Shown piece by piece: positions 42,592 to 51,770 of a DNA stretch of 64,000 nucleotides (its first letter is position 1; the number at the start of each line of letters is the position of its first letter). Under the pieces are notes generated by a model. It was not told where the DNA came from, did not search any database, and worked only from the letters and a program-made list of their open reading frames with translations. Source of the stretch: Amycolatopsis suaedae (GTDB lineage: Bacteria > Actinomycetota > Actinomycetes > Mycobacteriales > Pseudonocardiaceae); contig NZ_SFCC01000002.1 of assembly GCF_004214935.1 (NCBI RefSeq), forward strand, positions 186,001-250,000. The letters run 5' to 3'. The translations under genes were made by a program, and so were the position numbers.

Positions 42592-43785
42592 TCAGTCGGC
42601 GCGGCTCAGCAGGTAGTGGCCGAAGTGGGGCACGGTGAAGGCGATCCGGCCACGCACGGCGGAGTAGACCAGGCCCTTCTTCATCAGGCTGTCCCGCGCG
42701 GGCGACAGCGACGAGGGCTTGCGGCCCAGGTAGACGGCCACGTCCGAGGTCCCTGCGGCCTCGTCGCGGCCCTGGGTCAGCTCGGCCATCGCCAGCAGGT
42801 ACTCCCGCTCCGCGGGCGTCGCCCGCTCGTAGCGCGAGCCGAAGAACCCGACGGCCAGCTCCGATTCCGCCTCCGGCGCGGCGACCTGCACGTCCTGGAC
42901 GGTGATCGGGTCCGCCGGGGCGGCGTCCCACGCGGCTTTGCCGTAGGCCTGGATGAAGTACGGGTAGCCGCCCGACGCGTCGAACAACGCGTCCAGCGCC
43001 TCCGGGACGATCCCGGCGTCCTCCCGTTCGATCGGCGCCAGCACCGCGCGGTCGGCTTCCGAACGGTCCAGCCGGTCGATCCGGGCGTAGCGAAAGAGCC
43101 GTTCGGAGTATGACTTCGACGCCGACAGCACCGCGGGCACGTGCGGCAGTCCCGCGCCGACCACGACCAGCGGCGCCCCGGACTGGGACAGCTCGTGGCA
43201 GGCCGCGCACAGCGCCGACACGTCGTCCGGCCCCAGGTCCTGGATCTCGTCGATCAGCAGGGCGACGCCGGTGCCCACGTCGGCGGCCAGCTCGGCGACG
43301 TCGGTGAACAACTCGACCAGGTCGATCTCGATATCGCCGGAGTCCGCGCGGCCCTGGGCGGCCGGGACGTCGATGCCCGGCTGCCAGCGGTCACGCAGCT
43401 TCGCGTCCGGCTTGGCGGCCCGCAACGCGAACGCCTTCAGGACGCTGAGCACCTGCTCGACGCGGTCGGGCGCGCGGTGGCGCACCGCCAGGTCCCGGAT
43501 GGCACGGTGCAGCGCGGCCGACAGCGGTCTGCGCAGCTCGGACTCGGGCCGGGCCTCGATCTTGCCTGCGCCCCAGCCCCGGCGGACGGCCATCGACCGC
43601 AGCTCGCCCAGCAACACCGTCTTGCCGACGCCACGCAGGCCGGTCAGGACGAGGCTGCGTTCCGGGCGGCCACGCGCGACCCGTTCCAGCACGACCTCGA
43701 AGGCGTGCAGCTCGCGTTCCCGGCCGGCCAGCTCCGGCGGACGCTGCCCCGCACCGGGGGCGAACGGGTTGCGGATGGGGTCCAC
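42592..43785 (-). CDS. AAA ATPase (AAA_16/Orc1-like)
   Basis: The 397-residue ATPase has Walker A TGLRGVGKTVLLGEL, Walker B VALLIDEIQDLG, a sensor-like Gly-Ala-Gly (VVVGAGLPHVP), GGYPYFIQAYG and a C-terminal winged-helix part (DVAVYLGRKPSSLSPARDSL, KKGLVYSAVRGRIAFTVP). This is the layout of STAND/AAA_16 proteins related to archaeal Orc1/Cdc6. It is a lone gene; role unknown, perhaps signalling or defence. The GTG start at 43785 has no Shine-Dalgarno, so it may be leaderless. Confidence 0.85.
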   Translation of the reverse strand: MDPIRNPFAPGAGQRPPELAGRERELHAFEVVLERVARGRPERSLVLTGLRGVGKTVLLGELRSMAVRRGWGAGKIEARPESELRRPLSAALHRAIRDLAVRHRAPDRVEQVLSVLKAFALRAAKPDAKLRDRWQPGIDVPAAQGRADSGDIEIDLVELFTDVAELAADVGTGVALLIDEIQDLGPDDVSALCAACHELSQSGAPLVVVGAGLPHVPAVLSASKSYSERLFRYARIDRLDRSEADRAVLAPIEREDAGIVPEALDALFDASGGYPYFIQAYGKAAWDAAPADPITVQDVQVAAPEAESELAVGFFGSRYERATPAEREYLLAMAELTQGRDEAAGTSDVAVYLGRKPSSLSPARDSLMKKGLVYSAVRGRIAFTVPHFGHYLLSRAD

Positions 43786-43835
43786 TCTGGGACCGTATCC
43801 GCGTTTCTAGGCCGGGTCCAATACTGGCGAAGAAA

Positions 43836-43859
43836 GGGGTAGGTCTGCAGCCCTACCCC
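43836..43859. terminator. Terminator of TipA-like gene
   Basis: GGGGTAGG (43836-43843) pairs with CCTACCCC (43852-43859) around eight bases, 6 bases past the stop of the MerR-family gene at 43865. Short but GC-rich. Confidence 0.55.
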
Positions 43860-43864
43860 ACGGC

Positions 43865-44605
43865 CTACAGGTTGCGCTCCGCGTAGACCTTCATCGCGTC
43901 GCGGACGAACTCCGCGGCGCCCTTCTCGTGCTTGTCGTAGACCTCGGTGAATCGAGGGTCGGCGACGTACATCTCACCCAGCCCGGCGAAGTACTCCTTG
44001 CTGACCTCGACGGTCTGGCTCAGCCAGCGGTGCTGCCGCCCGGCCAGCGCCTGCGCGACCTCACCGTCGGCCGGCTCACCGGCACGCAATGCGGCGCCGA
44101 AGTCGACGGCGATCGACGTGCCCTCGTCCTGGAACGCCTTGCGCTCCTCGGCGGACAGCGAGCGCCACCAGTTGTCACCCCGCTCGTAGGCGTCGCGACC
44201 CCAGCGGCGGACGACCTCCTCCTCGTACCGAGTGTGGTCGAAGCCGGCGAATGCCTCTTCTGCCATCAGTTGTTCACCTCCTTCCAGTTTCCGCAGTGTC
44301 GTCCGTACCGACTCGATCTGGCGGCCGATGCGCTCGCGTTGCTCCTCGAGCACCTCGAGATGTGTCGTCAGCGCCGCCGCGGTGTCCCGCTCCCCGGCGA
44401 GTACCTCGCCGATCGCGGGCAGGCCCAGCCCCAGCTGTCGCAGCAGCAGGATTCGCTGCAGCCGCACCACGGCCCGCTCGTCGTAGAAGCGGTACCCGCT
44501 GCGGCCGACCCGGCTGGGCCGCAGCAGCCCCACGTCGCCGTAGTGACGCAGTGTGCGGCTGGTCGTCCCGGCCGCACTGGCCAGCTGCTGGATGGACCAC
44601 TCCAC
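43865..44605 (-). CDS. TipA-like MerR-family regulator
   Basis: The 246-residue protein has a MerR DNA-binding domain (WSIQQLASAAGTTSRTLRHY, DVGLLRPSRVGRSGYRFYDE), a dimerisation coiled coil (about 75-115), and a TipAS-type domain (about 130-240, WWRSLSAEERKAFQDEGTSI, FTEVYDKHEKGAAEFVRDAM). TipA binds thiopeptide and other ligands and activates drug-tolerance genes. I start at GTG 44605 with AAGGGGG ahead. Its own promoter (44640-44670) has the MerR-type 19-base spacer and a dyad, so it should autoregulate. A secreted phosphodiesterase is divergent. Confidence 0.9.
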   Translation of the reverse strand: MEWSIQQLASAAGTTSRTLRHYGDVGLLRPSRVGRSGYRFYDERAVVRLQRILLLRQLGLGLPAIGEVLAGERDTAAALTTHLEVLEEQRERIGRQIESVRTTLRKLEGGEQLMAEEAFAGFDHTRYEEEVVRRWGRDAYERGDNWWRSLSAEERKAFQDEGTSIAVDFGAALRAGEPADGEVAQALAGRQHRWLSQTVEVSKEYFAGLGEMYVADPRFTEVYDKHEKGAAEFVRDAMKVYAERNL

Positions 44606-44639
44606 CCCGTTTCCCCCTTGATCTCCGTCGGTGAAATCC

Positions 44640-44670
44640 ACGATAGAAGTTGACGCTACGTCAAAGTCAA
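44640..44670 (-). promoter_or_regulatory. MerR-type promoter with 19-base spacer and operator dyad
   Basis: On the minus strand -35 TTGACT (44670-44665) and -10 TATCGT (44645-44640) are separated by exactly 19 bases. The spacer contains the dyad TTGACG-TAG-CGTCAA (44650-44664). Overlong spacers with a dyad are the classic MerR activation site. It lies 35 bases upstream of the regulator start. Confidence 0.7.
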
Positions 44671-44714
44671 CCCGACTTTTCCCGCCGATCACCCGTTCGT
44701 GCTTGGCTGCTCGA

Positions 44715-45743
44715 ATGAGAAGACTTCTGCTGGTCGCGGTGGTGCTGAGCCTGCTGGTGCCGGGCACCGCGCAGGCCTCCGGCCGCCGTGACTTCGACAT
44801 CCAGGCCCACCGCGGCGGTCTCGGCCTGACGGTGGAGGGGACGCTCGCCGCCTTCGCCAAGGCGATGACGCTCGGCGTCACCACCCTCGAACTCGACATC
44901 CAGATCACTCGCGACGGCCGCGACGTCGTCACCCACGACCGGAAGACGAACCCGGCCAAGTGCCGGGACACCGCGCCGGCCACCCCGGGCGACCCCGATT
45001 TCCCCTACGTCGGCAAGTACGTCAAGGACCTGACGTTCGCGCAGGTCCGCACGCTGGACTGCGGCTCGCTGCGGCAGCCCAGCCACCCGAACCAGGAACT
45101 CTCCCCCGGCGCGAAGATGCCCACGCTGGCCGAGGTGTACGCGCTCGCCCGCGAGCACCGTGCCTGGGGCATCCGGTTCAACGTCGAGACCAAGGTCGAG
45201 GCGGCCGCACCACACGAGACGGCACCACGCGAGCAGTTCGTCCGGCGGGCGGCGTGGGAGATCACCCGCTCCGGCTTCGCGCACCGCACCACCGTGCAGA
45301 GTTTCGACTGGGGCGCGTTGATGCTGCTGAAGCGCACGGCGCCGTGGCTGAAGACGGTCGCGCTGACTCAGCCGGAGTTCCTGCAGGTCGGTCAGCCCGG
45401 CCGGTCGCCGTGGCTGGGCGGCCTGGACATCGACGACTTCGGCGGCAGCCCGGTGCGGGCGGTGCGCAGCTTCGGGGCGAGCGCGCTGTCGCCGGTGCAC
45501 GGCAACCCGCAGGGTGGCAGCGTCAACGACCCCGGCTACCAGCCGTTCACCACGGCGGCGCTGGTGCGCGAGGCGCACCGGGCGGGCATCGAGGTGGTGC
45601 CGTGGACGGTCAACGACAAGCCGACCATGCACAAGCTGATCGACGACGGCGTCGACGGCATCATCACCGACTACCCGGACCGGCTGCGGGAGGTCGCGGC
45701 CGAGCGCGGCTTCCGCCTGCCGAGGGCCTATCCAGCTCGCTAA
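44715..45743 (+). CDS. Secreted glycerophosphodiester phosphodiesterase
   Basis: The 342-residue enzyme has a signal peptide (RRLLLVAVVLSLLVPG, cleavage after AQA), and GDPD motifs: AHRGGLGLTVEGTLAAF (catalytic His, Arg and Glu), ELDIQITRDGRDVVTHDR (metal Glu/Asp and second His). The C-terminal EVVPWTVNDKPTMHKLIDDG and DGIITDYPDRL complete the TIM barrel. It hydrolyses glycerophosphodiesters to glycerol-3-phosphate. Start ATG 44715 is chosen for the signal peptide. Divergent from the TipA-like gene. Confidence 0.93.
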   Translation: MRRLLLVAVVLSLLVPGTAQASGRRDFDIQAHRGGLGLTVEGTLAAFAKAMTLGVTTLELDIQITRDGRDVVTHDRKTNPAKCRDTAPATPGDPDFPYVGKYVKDLTFAQVRTLDCGSLRQPSHPNQELSPGAKMPTLAEVYALAREHRAWGIRFNVETKVEAAAPHETAPREQFVRRAAWEITRSGFAHRTTVQSFDWGALMLLKRTAPWLKTVALTQPEFLQVGQPGRSPWLGGLDIDDFGGSPVRAVRSFGASALSPVHGNPQGGSVNDPGYQPFTTAALVREAHRAGIEVVPWTVNDKPTMHKLIDDGVDGIITDYPDRLREVAAERGFRLPRAYPAR

Positions 45744-45769
45744 AGCTTTATAGCTCAGATTCTAGAATC
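45741..45769. promoter_or_regulatory. Two AT-rich palindromes
   Basis: TAAAGCTTTA (45741-45750) and GATTCTAGAATC (45758-45769) are perfect palindromes between the phosphodiesterase stop and the DoxX gene. Their AT-richness is unusual here; they may be part of the DoxX promoter or an operator. Confidence 0.3.
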
Positions 45770-45863
45770 ATGTAGAGGGTGCTAGCGGCCGGTCGGCGCG
45801 TGAATCCACGCGGTTTTGGGTAGCTTCGTCAGTGACCGGGAACCTGCGTGAAAGGCGAGGACC

Positions 45864-46412
45864 GTGATTGTGCGTCGGCTGGCCCGCCCCCTGCTCGCGT
45901 CCATCTTCATCTTCGGTGGCATCAACGCCCTGCGGTACGCCGAGGGGCACGCGGAGCAGGCCAAGCCCGTGCTCGACAAGCTCGGTGAACGGGCCGACGC
46001 GCTGCCCGCGTCGATCCCGACCGACCCGGTGACGCTGGTGAAGATCGACGCCGGCGTCAAGATCGCCGCCGGCTCGCTGCTGGCGCTGGGCAAGATGCCG
46101 CGGCTGGCGTCGCTCGCGCTGCTCGGCAGCCTGGTCCCGACCACGATCGCCGGTCACCCGTTCTGGGAGGAGAAGGACCCGCAGCAGCGCCAGCAGCAGC
46201 TCATCCACCTGCTGAAGAACGCCGGTCTCGCCGGTGGCCTGCTGATCGCGGCCGCGGACACGCACGGCAAGCCGTCGCTGGGCTGGCGTGCCCGCCGGGC
46301 CGCCCGCAAGGCCGGCGAGCAGATCTCCGACACCGCCGAGTCGACCCGCAAGTCCGCCCGCAAGGCGGCCAAGCAGGCCCGCAAGCAGGCCAAGGACCTG
46401 ATCCCTAGCTGA
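45864..46412 (+). CDS. DoxX-family membrane protein
   Basis: The 182-residue protein has four hydrophobic segments in the first 130 residues with the DoxX pattern (ARPLLASIFIFGGINALRYA, AAGSLLALGKMPRLASLALL, PTTIAGHPFWEE) and a Lys/Arg/Ala-rich tail (RKSARKAAKQARKQAKD). DoxX proteins occur in respiratory and redox-sensing membrane complexes. GTG 45864 follows AGGCGAGGACC. It overlaps the convergent DrrB-like gene by 8 bases. Confidence 0.88.
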   Translation: MIVRRLARPLLASIFIFGGINALRYAEGHAEQAKPVLDKLGERADALPASIPTDPVTLVKIDAGVKIAAGSLLALGKMPRLASLALLGSLVPTTIAGHPFWEEKDPQQRQQQLIHLLKNAGLAGGLLIAAADTHGKPSLGWRARRAARKAGEQISDTAESTRKSARKAAKQARKQAKDLIPS

Positions 46413-47202
46413 TCCGGCGGTACCGCATGGTCGCCAGCGGCGCGAACACGGCGATGATGCCGACGCAGCACAGGATCGAGTAGAGCACCGCGTTCTCCGC
46501 CGGCCAGCCGGTGGGCGGCTCGCCGAAGCGGTTGCCGAACAGGTCCCTGGTCGCGTTGATGACCGCGGTGAACGGGTTCCAGTTCGCGATCGTCCGCATG
46601 AACTCGGGCAGGTTCTGCACCGGGACGAACGCCGAGGAGATGAAGCTCGCCGGGAACATCCACATCAACCCGGCACTCTGCGCGACCTCGACGCTGCGGG
46701 CCATCAGGCCGACCAGCGCGCCCACCCAGGACAGCGCCCACGCGAACAGCAGCATGATCAGGTAGCCGGACACGGCGTCGACGAAGCTGCCCCGGATCCG
46801 CCAGCCGACCAGCAGGCCGCACACCGACATCACCACCAGCGCGAGCACGCTCACCACCAGGTCGGACAGCGTCCGGCCGACGATCACCGACAGCCGGGAC
46901 ACCGGCAACGCGCGGAACCGGTCGACGATGCCCTTCTGCAGGTCGTTGGCGAAGCCCACCACGGTGAACGACGAGTTGAACGCCATGAACTGCGCGAACA
47001 CCCCAGCCACGATGAACTCCCGGTAGCCCGCCTCGCCGGTCGGGCCGCCGACGGCGTTGCCGAACACAGTGGAGAACAGCACCACGAACAGGATCGGCTG
47101 CAGCGTCGCGGTCAGCAGCCAGTCCGGATTGCGGCGGACGTTGAGCAGGTTGCGCCAGGTGATGACCGTGCTGTCGGCACACGCCTTCAACAGCCCGCTC
47201 AC
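46405..47202 (-). CDS. ABC-2 permease, DrrB type
   Basis: The 265-residue permease has six spans and the ABC-2 signature region (FISSAFVPVQNLPEFMRTIANWNPFTA) of the daunorubicin-resistance DrrB group; QPILFVVLFSTVFGNAVGG lies in the first span. Start ATG 47202 overlaps the ATPase stop by 4 bases. Likely an exporter of a hydrophobic drug, lipid or natural product. Confidence 0.92.
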   Translation of the reverse strand: MSGLLKACADSTVITWRNLLNVRRNPDWLLTATLQPILFVVLFSTVFGNAVGGPTGEAGYREFIVAGVFAQFMAFNSSFTVVGFANDLQKGIVDRFRALPVSRLSVIVGRTLSDLVVSVLALVVMSVCGLLVGWRIRGSFVDAVSGYLIMLLFAWALSWVGALVGLMARSVEVAQSAGLMWMFPASFISSAFVPVQNLPEFMRTIANWNPFTAVINATRDLFGNRFGEPPTGWPAENAVLYSILCCVGIIAVFAPLATMRYRRIS

Positions 47203-48146
47203 CGCTCGCCGTCCCTGGTCAGCGCGAAGAACACCTGGTCGAGCGTCGGCCGGTGCAGTGCGACGTCACGCACCACGATGTGCCGGTCGTCCAGCCGGCG
47301 TAGTGCCTCGACCAGCGCCTTCGGCCCGGTGTCGACGAGCACCTCCGCGCGCCGGGTGTGCTCGTCCCAGGTCGGCAGGCCGGTGCCGACGGCGCTGAGG
47401 ATCCGCAGCGTCTCGGGTGCGTCAGCGGCCTCGACGACCAGTTCGAGCCGCTCGCCGCCCAGTTGTTCCTTCAGTCCGTCGACCGTGCCCCTGGCGATGA
47501 CCCTGCCGTGGTCGACCACCACCACCTCGTCGGCGAGCTGGTCGGCTTCCTCCAGGTACTGCGTGGTGAGCAGCACCGACGTGCCCCCGGCGACGAGTTC
47601 CCTGATCACCGCCCAGGTGTCCTGCCTGCCGAGCGGGTCGAGGCCGGTCGTCGGCTCGTCCAGGACGACCACGGGTGGCTCGGCGACCAGCGCACCGGCG
47701 AGATCCAGCCGCCTGCGCATGCCGCCGGAGTAGCCCTTGGCCGGACGGTCGGCCACCTCGTCGAGGCCGAACCGCCGTACCAGCGCCCGCGCCCTGGCAC
47801 GCGCGTCGGTCCGGCGGCAGCCGTACAACCGGGCGACCAGGTAGAGGTTCTCGTAACCGGTGAGGTGCTCGTCGACCGCCGCGTACTGCCCGGACAGGCC
47901 GATCGACCGCCGGACGGCGTCCGGCTCGGTCAGCACGTCGTGCCCCGCCACCCAGGCCCGGCCGGAGTCCGGGCGCAGCAGGGTGGTCAGGATTCGAACG
48001 GTCGTCGTCTTTCCGGCGCCGTTCGGCCCGAGCAGGCCGAGTACCCGGCCCGGTGGCAGTTCGAGGTCGACCTGGTCCAGTGCCCTGGTCGGCCCGTAGG
48101 TCTTGACCAGGGCTTCGGCACGGACCGCCAACGAGAGGTTCCGCAT
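47199..48146 (-). CDS. ABC transporter ATP-binding protein, DrrA type
   Basis: The 315-residue ATPase has Walker A GPNGAGKTTTVRIL, signature YSGGMRRRLDLAGAL, Walker B VVVLDEPTTGLDPLGR and His switch TTQYLEEADQLADEV in place of a canonical His (LLTTQYL, typical of DrrA). The C-terminal DrrA-type domain (ALVEALRRLDDRHIVVRDVA, ..TLDQVFFALT) is present. It pairs with the permease downstream. No biosynthetic cluster is nearby. Confidence 0.94.
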   Translation of the reverse strand: MRNLSLAVRAEALVKTYGPTRALDQVDLELPPGRVLGLLGPNGAGKTTTVRILTTLLRPDSGRAWVAGHDVLTEPDAVRRSIGLSGQYAAVDEHLTGYENLYLVARLYGCRRTDARARARALVRRFGLDEVADRPAKGYSGGMRRRLDLAGALVAEPPVVVLDEPTTGLDPLGRQDTWAVIRELVAGGTSVLLTTQYLEEADQLADEVVVVDHGRVIARGTVDGLKEQLGGERLELVVEAADAPETLRILSAVGTGLPTWDEHTRRAEVLVDTGPKALVEALRRLDDRHIVVRDVALHRPTLDQVFFALTRDGER

Positions 48147-48220
48147 CGGCCCGCACTCCCCTGTTCGGCTCGAAACCAGACTAGGAAGGGTTGCGGGTCG
48201 AATGCGTCAGCCGGTTGGGC

Positions 48221-49513
48221 TTACTTCTCCAGGATCGCTGTTACACCTTGGCCACCCGCGGCACAGATCGAGATGAGTCCCCGGCCGGAGCCCTTCTCGT
48301 GCAGCAGCTTGGCCAGCGTGGCGACGATCCGGCCGCCCGTTGCGGCGAACGGGTGACCGGCGGCCAGCGACGAGCCGTTGACGTTCAGCTTCGACCGGTC
48401 GATCGACCCGACGGCCTCGTCCCTGCCCAGCTTCTCCTTGGCGAAGGCCGGGTCCTCCCACGCCTTCAGCGTGGCCAGCACCTGCGAGGCGAACGCCTCG
48501 TGGATCTCGTAGAAGTCGAAGTCGCCCAGGCCGAGCCCGGCGCGGTCAAGCATGCGCGGCACCGCGTAGGCGGGGGCCATCAGCAGCCCCTCGCCGCCGT
48601 GAACGTAGTCGACGGCCCCGGTCTGCGAGATCGTCAGGTAGGCCAGCACCGGCAGCTTGTGCTCCTTGGCCCACTGCTCGCTGGCCAGCAGCACCGCCGA
48701 CGCGCCGTCGGACAGCGGCGTCGAGTTGCCCGCGGTCATCGTCCCGTCCTGGCCGCCGAACACCGGCTTGAGCTTGGCCAGCTTCGCGGCCGACGAGTCA
48801 GCCCGCAGGTTCTGGTCCCTGGTCAGGCCGAGGAACGGGGTGACCAGGTCGTCGAAGAAGCCGCGATCGTAGGCGGCGGCGAGGTTGCGGTGGCTGGCGG
48901 CGGCCAGCTCGTCCTGGTCGGCCCTGCTGATGTCCCACTCGCGTGCGGTCAGCGCCGCGTGCTCGCCCATGGACAGGCCCGTACGCGGCTCGGCGTTGCG
49001 CGGGATCTCCGGCACGATGTGCCCCGGACGCAGGCGCGTGAGCAGCTTGAGCCGGTCGCCGACCGACTTCGCCGCGTTGAGCCGGACCAGGATGCGGCGC
49101 AGGGAGTCGTTGACGGCCAGCGGCGCGTCGCTGGTGGTGTCGACGCCGCCGGCGATGGCCGAGTCGATCTGGCCCAGCGCGATCTTGTTGGCCACGTTGA
49201 TCACGGCCTGCAGGCCGGTGCCGCACGCCATCTGCACGTCGGACGCGGGGGTGTCCGGCGACAGCCTGCTGCCGAGCACGCTCTCCCTGGCCAGGTTGAA
49301 GTCCCTGGAGTGCTTGAGCACCGCGCCCGCGGCGACCTCGCCGATGCGTTCCCCCTGCAGGGCGAACCGGCTGACCAGCCCGTCCAGCGCCGCGGTGAAC
49401 ATGTCCTGGTTGGACGCGTTGGCGTACGGCCCGTTGGAGCGGGCGAACGGGATGCGGTTGCCGCCGAGCACGGCGACCTTGCGGACCTGCTGCGAGGCTT
49501 TCCTGGTGGCCAT
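48221..49513 (-). CDS. fadA2: Acetyl-CoA acyltransferase (thiolase), FadA2-like
   Basis: The 430-residue thiolase has nucleophile Cys in QMACGTGLQAV, the IHEAFASQVL His, NVNGSSLAAGHPFAATGG and C-terminal Cys in SICAAGGQGV. Its opening (VRKVAVLGGNRIPFARSNG) resembles mycobacterial FadA2. It catalyses thiolytic cleavage or condensation of acyl-CoA. ATG 49513 is preferred over GTG 49519. It is divergent from the FabG4 gene across a 22-base palindrome, the gene arrangement of the mycobacterial fadA2-fabG4-htdX locus. Confidence 0.9.
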   Translation of the reverse strand: MATRKASQQVRKVAVLGGNRIPFARSNGPYANASNQDMFTAALDGLVSRFALQGERIGEVAAGAVLKHSRDFNLARESVLGSRLSPDTPASDVQMACGTGLQAVINVANKIALGQIDSAIAGGVDTTSDAPLAVNDSLRRILVRLNAAKSVGDRLKLLTRLRPGHIVPEIPRNAEPRTGLSMGEHAALTAREWDISRADQDELAAASHRNLAAAYDRGFFDDLVTPFLGLTRDQNLRADSSAAKLAKLKPVFGGQDGTMTAGNSTPLSDGASAVLLASEQWAKEHKLPVLAYLTISQTGAVDYVHGGEGLLMAPAYAVPRMLDRAGLGLGDFDFYEIHEAFASQVLATLKAWEDPAFAKEKLGRDEAVGSIDRSKLNVNGSSLAAGHPFAATGGRIVATLAKLLHEKGSGRGLISICAAGGQGVTAILEK

Positions 49514-49524
49514 ACTCACCAGTG

Positions 49525-49546
49525 TAACCTACCCGCGAGTAGGTTA
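49525..49546. promoter_or_regulatory. Operator-like palindrome between fadA2 and fabG4
   Basis: Arms TAACCTAC (49525-49532) and GTAGGTTA (49539-49546) flank CCGCGA. It lies 11 bases before the thiolase start and 38 before fabG4. Related sequences are at 52501-52515 and 52518-52531 beside the TetR gene, so this is a likely TetR operator. Confidence 0.65.
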
Positions 49547-49584
49547 GGCTGGAGCGTGACGCACCCGGCACCGAAGGGAAAGCC

Positions 49585-50925
49585 ATGGCGGACAGGTACC
49601 AGCAGTTCACGAGGAGCCCGATCGGCCGGTTCCTGGTTCCCAAGCTCGGCCTGCCCAGTCCCGCGCCGCTGCGCCGCTACCGCAGGGGCGAGCCGCCGCT
49701 GGACGGGCCCGCGCTGGTCGGCTCGGCCCCGGGTGGACGGCTGGCCAAGGTGGTCGACGACCAGCTCGCCGCCGCGGGCATCGAGGTGCTGTCGCTGCCC
49801 GACGGTGGCCGCAGGCACGGCGCGCTGGTGTTCGACGCCACCGGCGTCACCGAGCCCGCCCAGCTGCGCGAGCTGTACGACTTCTTCCACCCGGTGATGC
49901 GTGGCATCGGCCCGTGCGGCCGGGTCGTCGTCCTGGGTACGCCGCCCGAGCAGTGCGAGGGCACCGAGCGCGTCGCGCAGCGGGCCCTGGAGGGGTTCGT
50001 CCGCTCGGTCGGCAAGGAGCTGCGCCGCGGCGCGACGGCCCAGCTCGTCTACGTGGCGCGGGGCGCGGAGGAGGCGGCCGAGTCGACGCTGCGGTTCCTG
50101 CTGTCCGGCAAGTCGGCGTTCGTCGACGGCCAGGTCATCCGGGTCGGCACGCACACCAGCACGGCGAGCGCGCCGGAGTCCTGGGAGACCCCGTTGGCCG
50201 GCAAGGTCGCGCTGGTCACCGGCGCGTCCCGGGGCATCGGTGCCGCTATCGCCGAGGTACTGGCCCGCGACGGCGCGCACGTCGTCGCGCTGGACATCCC
50301 GGCCCAGGGCGGGGACCTCTCGAAGGTGGCCAACGAGGTCGGCGGGTCGGCGCTCCAGCTCGACATCACCTCGGCGGACGCGCCCCGGACGTTGTCCGAG
50401 TACCTGAGCCAGCGGCACGGCGGCGTCGACGTCGTGGTGCACAACGCGGGCATCACCAGGGACAAGACCCTGGCCAACATGGCGGCGGGCGCCTGGGACG
50501 CCGTGCTGTCGGTCAACCTCGCGTCGCAGCTGGCCGTCAACGACCGCCTGCTCGCCGACGGCGTGCTGCGGGACAACGGCCGGATCATCGGCGTCTCCTC
50601 GATCGCGGGTATCGCCGGCAACGTCGGCCAGACCAACTACGCGACCAGCAAGGCAGGCGTGATCGGCATGGTGGACGAGGGCGCGGCCCGGCTGGCCGAG
50701 CGCGGCGCCACGATCAACGCCGTCGCGCCCGGGTTCATCGAGACCAAGATGACCGCGGCCGTCCCGCTGGTGATCCGGGAGGCGGGCCGCAGGATGGCCA
50801 GCCTGTCGCAGGGCGGGCTGCCGGTCGACGTCGCCGAGACCATCGCCTGGTACGCCAACCCGGCGTCGTCCGCCGTCAACGGCAACGTCGTCCGGGTCTG
50901 CGGCCAGGCCCTGCTGGGAGCGTGA
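49585..50925 (+). CDS. fabG4: 3-oxoacyl-ACP reductase FabG4 (high-molecular-weight)
   Basis: The 446-residue protein joins a noncatalytic flavodoxin-like N-domain (1-195) to a short-chain dehydrogenase domain with cofactor motif [13 protein letters not shown] ([10 protein letters not shown]), Ser in [14 protein letters not shown] and the YxxxK pair NYATSKAG. FabG4-type reductases prefer NADH and reduce 3-oxoacyl chains; the N-terminal half and SFLxxxLG-like start separate them from FabG1. ATG 49585 follows GAAGGGAAAGCC. Co-transcribed with the HtdX-like gene; the stop overlaps a possible GTG of it. Confidence 0.92.
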   Translation: MADRYQQFTRSPIGRFLVPKLGLPSPAPLRRYRRGEPPLDGPALVGSAPGGRLAKVVDDQLAAAGIEVLSLPDGGRRHGALVFDATGVTEPAQLRELYDFFHPVMRGIGPCGRVVVLGTPPEQCEGTERVAQRALEGFVRSVGKELRRGATAQLVYVARGAEEAAESTLRFLLSGKSAFVDGQVIRVGTHTSTASAPESWETPLAGKVALVTGASRGIGAAIAEVLARDGAHVVALDIPAQGGDLSKVANEVGGSALQLDITSADAPRTLSEYLSQRHGGVDVVVHNAGITRDKTLANMAAGAWDAVLSVNLASQLAVNDRLLADGVLRDNGRIIGVSSIAGIAGNVGQTNYATSKAGVIGMVDEGAARLAERGATINAVAPGFIETKMTAAVPLVIREAGRRMASLSQGGLPVDVAETIAWYANPASSAVNGNVVRVCGQALLGA

Positions 50926-50927
50926 CC

Positions 50928-51770
50928 ATGGTCGTCAAGGAACTCGACTCGCCGCCGAGCCTCGCCACGCTGTACCCGAAGGCCGTGCTCGGCGGGCTGC
51001 GGTCCTCCGGCGGCGACACCCTGCCGGACACCGAGTTCGCCCGGTCCGGCGTCGTCGTCGACCCGGCGCACCTCGCCGCGTACAACGGTGTCTGCGGCTT
51101 CCGGCTGGAGGACCGGCTGCCCGCCACCTACCCGCACATGCTGGTGTTCGGCCTGCAGATGGCGTTGATGACCGAGCCGGACTTCCCGTTCCCGCTGCTG
51201 GGCATGGTCCACCTGGCCAACCGCATCACCGTGCACCGGCCGGTGCTGCTCGGCGAGACGTTCGACCTGCGGGTGCGCGCGGAGAACCTGCGCCCGCACG
51301 AGCGCGGCAGGCAGTTCGACGTGGTCAGCGAGCTGACCGTGGGCGAGAGTCCGGTGTGGACGGAGGTGTCGACCTACCTGCGCAGGGGCGGTGGCACCGG
51401 CGGCAAGTCCGGCGACCGGCTCGCACCACCGTCGCCGACCGCGATCTGGCGGGTGCCCGCCGGCATCGGCCGCCGCTACGCCGAGGTCTCCGGCGACCGC
51501 AACCCCATCCACCTGCACCCGCTGACGGCGAAGCTGTTCGGCTTCCCGACCGCGATCGCGCACGGCATGTGGACCAAGGCCCACGCGCTGGCGGCGTTCG
51601 AGGGCAGGCTGCCCGACGCCTACACCGTCGACGTGCGGTTCAAGCAGCCGGTGACGTTGCCGGCGAAGGTGGCCTTCACGTCCTGGGAGCACGACGGCGG
51701 CTGGGCGTTCGAGCTGTGGCGGGCCGGCAAGCCCGTGCCGCACCTGTCCGGCTCGATCGGCCCCTACTGA
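50928..51770 (+). CDS. htdX: MaoC-like (R)-3-hydroxyacyl dehydratase, HtdX-like
   Basis: The 280-residue protein has two hot-dog folds. The second carries the hydratase motif VSGDRNPIHLHPLTAKLFGF with catalytic Asp and His, and AIAHGMWTKAHALAAF. It should interconvert (R)-3-hydroxyacyl and trans-2-enoyl thioesters. The ATG at 50928 has GGGAG at the right distance; GTG 50922 overlaps the fabG4 stop. Order fabG4-htdX is that of mycobacteria. It overlaps the convergent TetR gene by 7 bases. Confidence 0.9.
   Translation: MVVKELDSPPSLATLYPKAVLGGLRSSGGDTLPDTEFARSGVVVDPAHLAAYNGVCGFRLEDRLPATYPHMLVFGLQMALMTEPDFPFPLLGMVHLANRITVHRPVLLGETFDLRVRAENLRPHERGRQFDVVSELTVGESPVWTEVSTYLRRGGGTGGKSGDRLAPPSPTAIWRVPAGIGRRYAEVSGDRNPIHLHPLTAKLFGFPTAIAHGMWTKAHALAAFEGRLPDAYTVDVRFKQPVTLPAKVAFTSWEHDGGWAFELWRAGKPVPHLSGSIGPY

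Noticed and set aside
41419..43113. Open frames across the repeat mosaic (41419-41916, 41680-42162, 42394-43113)
   Set aside because: They follow the repeats and their Pro/Thr/Arg-rich products vary with repeat content. No domain or start signal is convincing.
45741..45769. Palindromes TAAAGCTTTA and GATTCTAGAATC as a recombination site
   Set aside because: No recombinase gene or repeated partner was found nearby. Kept only as a low-confidence regulatory site.
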